In this document: positions 32,297 through 36,316 of the stretch, piece after piece
How positions within the stretch are numbered: the first letter of the stretch is position 1
Layout: every line of letters starts with the position of its first letter
Translations under genes and position numbers: made by a program
Source: Ktedonobacteraceae bacterium
GTDB lineage: Bacteria; Chloroflexota; Ktedonobacteria; Ktedonobacterales; Ktedonobacteraceae
Direction of reading: 5' to 3'
Assembly: GCA_014896635.1 (NCBI GenBank)
Contig: JADBKA010000015.1
Span: 1 to 36,316 of the forward strand
DNA: 36,316 bases
Notes under the pieces: model-generated
The model's input: the letters and a program-made list of their open reading frames with translations, nothing else
Database searches by the model: none
Told to the model about the DNA's origin: nothing

Positions 32297-33339
32297 AACC
32301 TTTTTCCAGACGCATTCTCGATCCTGCTTCGCGCCAGCGCTGGCTAGCGCAACTGGACGATCATATCCAATCGCTGGCCTGGTCTCCCGACGGGACCAGG
32401 CTCGCGGCGGCCTCTGTGAGCGGTCCCATTGCCCTGTTTGCTGCCCACACGGGACAGGTGACACACACACTGGATGGACACCGTTTCGGGACGTGCGAAA
32501 TTGCCTGGGACCATACGGGCAAGCTGCTTGCCAGCGTTGGACAGGATGGCAACGTGCGCATCTGGCAGGTTGAGCAGGGCCAGGCGCTCTACACGCTAGA
32601 GGGGGGAGCTTCCTGGGTAGAGCACCTGGCCTGGCATCCACACCGCCCGCTCCTGGCAACTGCCGCAGGGCGAAAAGCGCGTCTATGGGACGGCAGTAGC
32701 GGCCAGATGATACAGGAATATCCGGCCCACCAGAGCACAGTTTCGGATGTGCAGTGGTCTCCCGATGGGGCGAGCCTCGTCACCGCAGCATACGGCGGCC
32801 TCAACTTCTGGCAGCCTGAGCAGCACGAGCCACAGCGCCACCTGACCTGGAAAGGCTCGATCCTGGTCATCTCCTGGAGTCCCAACGGACGATTTATTGC
32901 AACCGGCGATCAGGATGCGACTGTCCACTTCTGGACCGTTAAAAGCGGGCAGGATCTACAGATGTACGGCTACCCGACCAAAGTCCGCGAACTCTCCTGG
33001 GATGGCGCCAGCCGCTACCTGGCAACGGGGGGCGGAGACGCGGCTGTGGTCTGGGACTGCTCCGGCAAAGGCCCGGCGGGATCGCGCCCCATCGAACTCG
33101 CTGGCAAGACAGACCAGCTCAGCGCCCTGGCATTCCAGCATCGCGGCCCGCTCATCGCCGCAGCCAGCATTGACGGCACCGTCATCTTCTGGCGAATTGA
33201 TCGGCCACAACGTCCTCTTGAGCGTGTTCGCTTCGATGGAGAGATCAGTCAGCTTGTCTGGTCGCCCGATGATCGCCTGGTTGCTATCGGCACGAGCAAG
33301 GGCCTGGTGACAATCTACACGCCGCCGACAGTACGATGA
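32284..33339 (+). CDS. WD40-repeat protein coupled to cobW
   Basis: This 351-residue cytoplasmic beta-propeller has about seven WD40 blades. The repeating pattern is 'l.WSPDG..la....dg.v..W', seen as [66 protein letters not shown] and [17 protein letters not shown]. There is no signal peptide. The ATG lies inside the last codons of cobW, so it is translated with it. Such pairing points to a scaffold role in metal transfer or in recruiting a CobW client. That role is inferred from the operon alone. Confidence 0.88.
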   Translation: MPGIKPFSRRILDPASRQRWLAQLDDHIQSLAWSPDGTRLAAASVSGPIALFAAHTGQVTHTLDGHRFGTCEIAWDHTGKLLASVGQDGNVRIWQVEQGQALYTLEGGASWVEHLAWHPHRPLLATAAGRKARLWDGSSGQMIQEYPAHQSTVSDVQWSPDGASLVTAAYGGLNFWQPEQHEPQRHLTWKGSILVISWSPNGRFIATGDQDATVHFWTVKSGQDLQMYGYPTKVRELSWDGASRYLATGGGDAAVVWDCSGKGPAGSRPIELAGKTDQLSALAFQHRGPLIAAASIDGTVIFWRIDRPQRPLERVRFDGEISQLVWSPDDRLVAIGTSKGLVTIYTPPTVR

Positions 33340-33728
33340 ACAAGAGCTTCTCAGCCGCCCCGCGGCGCACACGCGAAACTTCAGCCTGTAACCCGCCACC
33401 AGATCTGACTTACATCAGTCTTGGCCTTGCCGGTGATCAACCGTTCCGTCATTACCTCGCCAGGCTGCACGGCGAACCGGTGGGAGCGCTCTCCCTCTTT
33501 CTGGGACGAGAGGCAGCGGGCCTTTACAACGTCGAGGTTGCATCCCACGCACGGGGTCGCGGCGTGGGAACAGCCATGACACGCGCGGTGCTTGAAGAGG
33601 CACGCAAGCTCGGCGCACGCATCGCAGTGGTAGGACCAACCCCGCAGAGCCGCTCAATGTATGAGCGCCTGGGCTTTGTGCTCCACCACGAGGCCTTGCC
33701 GCTGTACTGCTATCCGCTGAAGCCGTAG
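33336..33728 (+). CDS. GNAT-family N-acetyltransferase, possibly N-terminally remodelled
   Basis: This 130-residue protein has the acetyl-CoA loop VEVASHARGRGVGTAMTRAVL (motif A, broken here after RGRGVG) and SMYERLGFVLHHEA (motif B). The core is complete, but the first ~28 residues (SAAPRRTRETSACNPPPDL) are read through the right copy of the 31-nt repeat and do not look like a GNAT start. The ATG overlaps the WD40 stop (ATGA). Either the gene was cut by the rearrangement and acquired a new start, or the natural start was lost. The substrate is unknown. Confidence 0.65.
   Translation: MNKSFSAAPRRTRETSACNPPPDLTYISLGLAGDQPFRHYLARLHGEPVGALSLFLGREAAGLYNVEVASHARGRGVGTAMTRAVLEEARKLGARIAVVGPTPQSRSMYERLGFVLHHEALPLYCYPLKP
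33383..33413 (+). repeat. 31-nt direct repeat, right copy
   Basis: This copy is identical to the one at the end of the CooC-type gene and lies within the 5' part of the GNAT frame. The two copies bracket the Fur remnant, cobW and WD40, suggesting duplication or insertion by recombination between short homologies. It has no inverted terminal repeats and no transposase. Confidence 0.9.
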
Positions 33729-33816
33729 TAGATGCTCCGCCTGAATTTCGGTCAGGTAGAACCGTGTAGCAGTGTGGTCGGTGAGTATTCACCGGCCATA
33801 CTGTACAGAAAGTTGC

Positions 33817-34207
33817 TCAGCTCTTGAAGAACTCGATCAAGGCGGGAGCAAGCACTTCATCCGCCGGGCCGTGATCCTGGTCCTTCAGGCAGAGATGCCG
33901 GGCGTTGGGAAGAATCCTGGCTAGCGCCTGTGTCCCGTTGTGAAAAAATGGCTGGCTCGCGCCCCCAACCATGACGAGCGTGGGGACCGCAACCGCTGCC
34001 CACTTTCTGAGCGTCTCCGGCTTGCCGCTCATGGTGTCGCCCATGATGGTGCCATCGTAGGGGATAGTATGCGCTACCGCCTCTACCCCCGGCCACATTG
34101 GCGAGTTCCGTATCTGAGCAATCATTTCCGCAGGAAGGCCCACCGCCTCTTTCATGAAGTATTCGACGGCTTCGCCCCGGCGGCCTGCTGCGATCAGTTC
34201 GTTTGCT
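33817..34207 (-). pseudogene. Alpha/beta hydrolase, C-terminal half only
   Basis: The frame encodes a hydrolase C-terminus: GRRGEAVEYFMKEAVGLPAE, SPMWPGVEAVAHTIPYD, VPTLVMVGGASQPFF and a catalytic His in DQDHGPADEV. The N-terminal half, with the oxyanion hole and GxSxG nucleophile, is absent. The open frame begins right at the stop codon of the reductase gene upstream, where a TAG precedes it in frame. A deletion fusing the two loci is the simplest explanation. An ATG at 34155 could start a 112-residue peptide, but no triad would be complete. Confidence 0.75.
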
Positions 34208-34768
34208 CTATTTGACTACACGGAATGAGAGATGCGTCGCACCCGGCGTCTCAAGTGTGCGGATACGCTCCAGGTAGACAGGCTCTGGACCGAGGTGATC
34301 GAAGAGGCGCACACCCTCACCTAGCAGTACATGGGCAATGTTCATGTGAAACTCATCGAGCAGGCCTGCTCTCAAGGCTTGCTGAACGGAACTGCCACCA
34401 TGCAGGGCCACATATTTCTCGCCTGCGATCTCCTGAGCTTTGGCAACCGCGCTTTCAATGCCATCGGTCACAAAATGAAATTGCGTCTTGCCCTTTTTCA
34501 CAGAGGGGCGTGGCTGCGATTGCAGAACGATCACCGGCCAGTCGGGAGCGGTGCCATCAGGAAAGACCCATCCCTGCTCGCTGTCAATCTGATCGAAGCT
34601 GCGATGTCCCATGATCACCGCGCCACACTCATTAAGCGAATCACCCACGACCTCGTGGAAACGTTCCATCGCGCTTCCCATCCAGGCGAAGATCAGCGAC
34701 ACATCATCATTTTTGCCGGCGATAAAGCCATCGAGGGAAACCGAAAGGCCAAACATGACTTTGCCCAT
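34208..34768 (-). CDS. DHFR/RibD C-terminal-family reductase
   Basis: This 186-residue dihydrofolate-reductase-fold protein has the N-terminal strand FGLSVSLDGFIAG, then AVIMGHRSFD. HGGSSVQQALRAGLLDEFHMNIAHVLLGEGVRLFD follows (broken here by its loops), with the GG(S) NADPH loop and the LLG.G.RLF signature. Members are mostly uncharacterised NADPH reductases in soil bacteria. GGGAG is 7 nt before the ATG. Nothing ties it to folate metabolism. Confidence 0.85.
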   Translation of the reverse strand: MGKVMFGLSVSLDGFIAGKNDDVSLIFAWMGSAMERFHEVVGDSLNECGAVIMGHRSFDQIDSEQGWVFPDGTAPDWPVIVLQSQPRPSVKKGKTQFHFVTDGIESAVAKAQEIAGEKYVALHGGSSVQQALRAGLLDEFHMNIAHVLLGEGVRLFDHLGPEPVYLERIRTLETPGATHLSFRVVK

Positions 34769-34923
34769 GCTATTCTCCCATCTTTGTAGATACTTGACTA
34801 TTTTCGATTCCTTGCCCTTTGCAGGGAGTAAAAATAGTCTACACCAGCGATGAGAGACTGACTTCCTGAATCTTGCTCTCTTTTATGCGCACCAGGAGAA
34901 ATGTTCCTCCCCCTGACAACACG

Positions 34924-35424
34924 CTACCGGTTGACCTCAACCGTCAACACCCATCCCATATAGAGCGAGTAGGGCAAAGCAGACAAGAATCCGGGCAAGA
35001 TCCAATAGATCCCGCTCTCCACATTAAGCAACAGCACTATCCCTCCAACCACAATCGGCACCGTTATGAGTTGACTCAGCAGAATCATGGAAAGTCTACT
35101 ATACTATGTCTGACCTTCAGGAAAACCATCCTGACGTGCGTGCGCTAGCTGATAAATTGTCACAATGGTTATCACGATCCAACAGATCAGACCGATTCCC
35201 ACTACTTCGGCCCCCAGCACCACCAGCGGCTGCTCCGGTATGAGCATGAGTAATGAGACAACAAGCACCTCTACCAGCGTCATCAGGCTCACCCAGGCTC
35301 CCCGTGATACTATGGTTCTTTGCAGCAGTTTTTGCAAATTGATCGAGATTCCGACAAAGATCAGCCCGGCCAGAACCGCAGCGGCCCCTCCCGCAGTGAC
35401 AAAGAAACTTTCCCACGCTTTCAT
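34924..35424 (-). pseudogene. Membrane protein gene interrupted by an in-frame TAG
   Basis: The first part (106 codons from ATG at 35424) encodes three hydrophobic helices beginning WESFFVTAGGAAAVLAGLIFVG and ends at TAG (35104-35106). The same frame continues without shift: YSRLSM, ILLSQLITVPIVVGGIVLLLN, WILPGFLSALPYSLYMGW and VEVNR-stop at 34924. The continuation is clearly membrane-protein-like, so the original was a protein of about 165 residues with five helices. A single C-to-T change (for example CAG to TAG) would explain it. A new ATG at 35088 could restart the C-terminal part, but I see no Shine-Dalgarno sequence. Confidence 0.65.
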
Positions 35425-35525
35425 AAGCCGCTTTCTCCAATTTCTCTACACTTTTTCTCTAACATTGCTCTCCCTCTTTAAAGCCTGCAAGAAGTTCTCT
35501 TCTGCATAACAGAGTTCTAACCGCT

Positions 35526-35534
35526 ACTATAGCA
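35526..35534 (-). promoter_or_regulatory. Extended -10 element upstream of the membrane gene
   Basis: TGC-TATAGT on the minus strand lies about 100 nt before the ATG of the interrupted membrane gene. There is no clear -35. It is the best promoter-like sequence in the 290-bp gap after the DinB-type gene. Confidence 0.3.
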
Positions 35535-35606
35535 AACGTCCAGGCGGGCCGCAAGCCTTCCTGCACAAATCAGAGAGCTGGATATAAGGATCTGTCTGTT
35601 GATTAA

Positions 35607-35641
35607 AACTGCTGGCGCCCAACCTCAGGTCGAGCGCCAGC
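35607..35641 (-). terminator. Terminator of the DinB-family gene
   Basis: GCTGGCGC and GCGCCAGC form a perfect 8-bp stem around a 15-nt loop. On the minus strand it is followed by AGTTTTAATC. It lies about 75 nt beyond the DinB-type stop codon. Confidence 0.7.
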
Positions 35642-35715
35642 ATAGGAACTACCTGTCCCCAGAACGACAGACTATCGCTACGCGGGAGTCTTTCCTCATC
35701 GGGAACACAACCGCC

Positions 35716-36198
35716 TCACGACTCTTGACGCATTGCATCATTATATCCCCAGCCATCGAGTTCGGGTGGCTCGATCCCCTGCTGGCTCAGTATTGTGGCG
35801 ATCTGCGAACGGTGGTCGATGGCGTGGTTGATGGCCTGGATCGCTACGACGATAGCAGGAGCTTCATAGCTTTCGGGAAGCAGGAGAATCTGACTCAGAT
35901 CCCTTTGCTCCGCAATGGCGATCAGCTCTCTTCCTGACCGCTCCGCTCGTCGCCGCAGTTCGTCGAAGCCTGCAAACGTGGTGAATTTTTTCAACGGGGG
36001 AGTAGGGGCTGTACCGGTAATATCCTGCACATAGCCTTCTTCAGAGGCGAACAGGTGCATGAGAGTCTCCCGTACACTGCCATACGTCCCTGGCGTTGTG
36101 GCATCCAGTTGTGCGTCGGACAGGTGGCGACAGGCGTCGAGCAAACGCAGGTTCGCCCAGAGGTTATATTTAAAAAAATCGGGAAGTCCTGTGGTCAT
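35716..36198 (-). CDS. DinB-family metal-binding four-helix protein
   Basis: This 160-residue all-helical protein contains FFKYNLWANLRLLDAC, TLMHLFASEEGYV (first His) and INHAIDHRSQIATIL (His pair), the three-His metal site of DinB/YfiT-like proteins. A C-terminal GIEPPELDGWGY follows, typical of the family. DinB-like enzymes use a divalent metal for thiol (bacillithiol or mycothiol) transfer or have unknown roles. AAGGAG precedes the ATG. Confidence 0.88.
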   Translation of the reverse strand: MTTGLPDFFKYNLWANLRLLDACRHLSDAQLDATTPGTYGSVRETLMHLFASEEGYVQDITGTAPTPPLKKFTTFAGFDELRRRAERSGRELIAIAEQRDLSQILLLPESYEAPAIVVAIQAINHAIDHRSQIATILSQQGIEPPELDGWGYNDAMRQES

Positions 36199-36276
36199 TC
36201 TTCTAGTCTCCTTCTCTGATCTGTTTTCTTACTACGCTTCGAGGAAACGATGAGGTAGAAAGAGGGAATCAACTAC

Positions 36277-36316
36277 TTACTCATGCTCGATGAGAGCCAC
36301 ATGAGCGATGGGAACA
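36277..36316 (-). CDS. Last codons of a gene running off the window
   Basis: On the minus strand the frame VPIAHVALIEHE-stop enters from the window edge. It is on the same strand as the DinB-type gene and ends 79 nt before its start. Twelve residues are too few to name a family. Confidence 0.3.
   Translation of the reverse strand, partial: VPIAHVALIEHE

Noticed and set aside
31940..32659. 239-codon minus-strand frame across the cobW/WD40 junction
   Set aside because: It is antisense to two well-supported genes. Its Pro/Arg-rich sequence is typical of GC-rich shadow frames.

Overview
The window reads as a chromosomal segment of a free-living bacterium, most likely a Chloroflexota of the Ktedonobacteria type. 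This is an inference from three things: moderate-to-high GC, a mixture of actinobacterial-looking families (an SCO5389-type protein, a DesK/DesR-like two-component pair, ABM monooxygenase) with Chloroflexota/cyanobacteria-like ones (type III-D CRISPR, a CobW+WD40 pair), and Shine-Dalgarno-led genes in short operons. A tRNA-Sec (UCA) shows that the organism probably decodes UGA as selenocysteine.

Layout. Positions 1-7336 (minus strand) hold one tightly packed type III-D CRISPR effector operon: HD-less cas10 with an intact GGDD cyclase centre, cas7, csx10, two tandem paralogous small-subunit (Cas11-like) genes, two more cas7 genes, and csx19. The csx19 end runs into a hairpin typical of IS200/IS605 ends. 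No CRISPR array, cas1/cas2, cas6 or CARF effector is visible. Positions 7.4-9.8 kb (minus) carry a dipeptide epimerase, a surface lipoprotein and ribosomal protein bS21. Positions 10.1-17.4 kb (plus) carry an HD-domain protein, two adjacent small membrane proteins that together look like one Cas4-type nuclease split in two, a GT-C glycosyltransferase-like membrane protein, a four-helix membrane protein, an NAD(P)-binding SDR, an ABM monooxygenase and a histidine kinase/response regulator pair.

Positions 17.6-26.2 kb form a second defence island. It is a pPIWI-RE three-gene operon (REase, DinG-like Fe-S helicase, pPIWI-RE protein) on the minus strand, divergent from an XRE regulator plus ImmA/IrrE metallopeptidase. 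The shared intergenic region has a good sigma-70 promoter covered by GTTTC/GAAAC palindromes. The pPIWI-RE reading frame is broken by an apparent -1 shift.

Positions 26.5-36.3 kb hold tRNA-Sec, a HAD phosphatase, phenylacetate-CoA ligase, an SCO5389-family protein, a CooC/MinD-type ATPase, and a CobW (COG0523) metallochaperone translationally coupled to a WD40 protein. The cobW gene has a near-consensus promoter and a TGATAC-N3-GTATCA operator. A remnant of a Fur-family regulator and a 31-nt direct repeat mark rearrangement around cobW-WD40. The right end holds a GNAT, a beheaded alpha/beta hydrolase, a DHFR/RibD-type reductase, a membrane gene interrupted by an in-frame TAG, a DinB-family protein and the last codons of another gene.

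The two immunity loci (III-D and pPIWI-RE) are the obvious systems and both belong to described classes. The least familiar pieces are the split membrane-tethered Cas4-like pair, the doubled Cas11-like subunit, and the XRE-ImmA control of pPIWI-RE. All family names come from reading the sequence; no database search was run.
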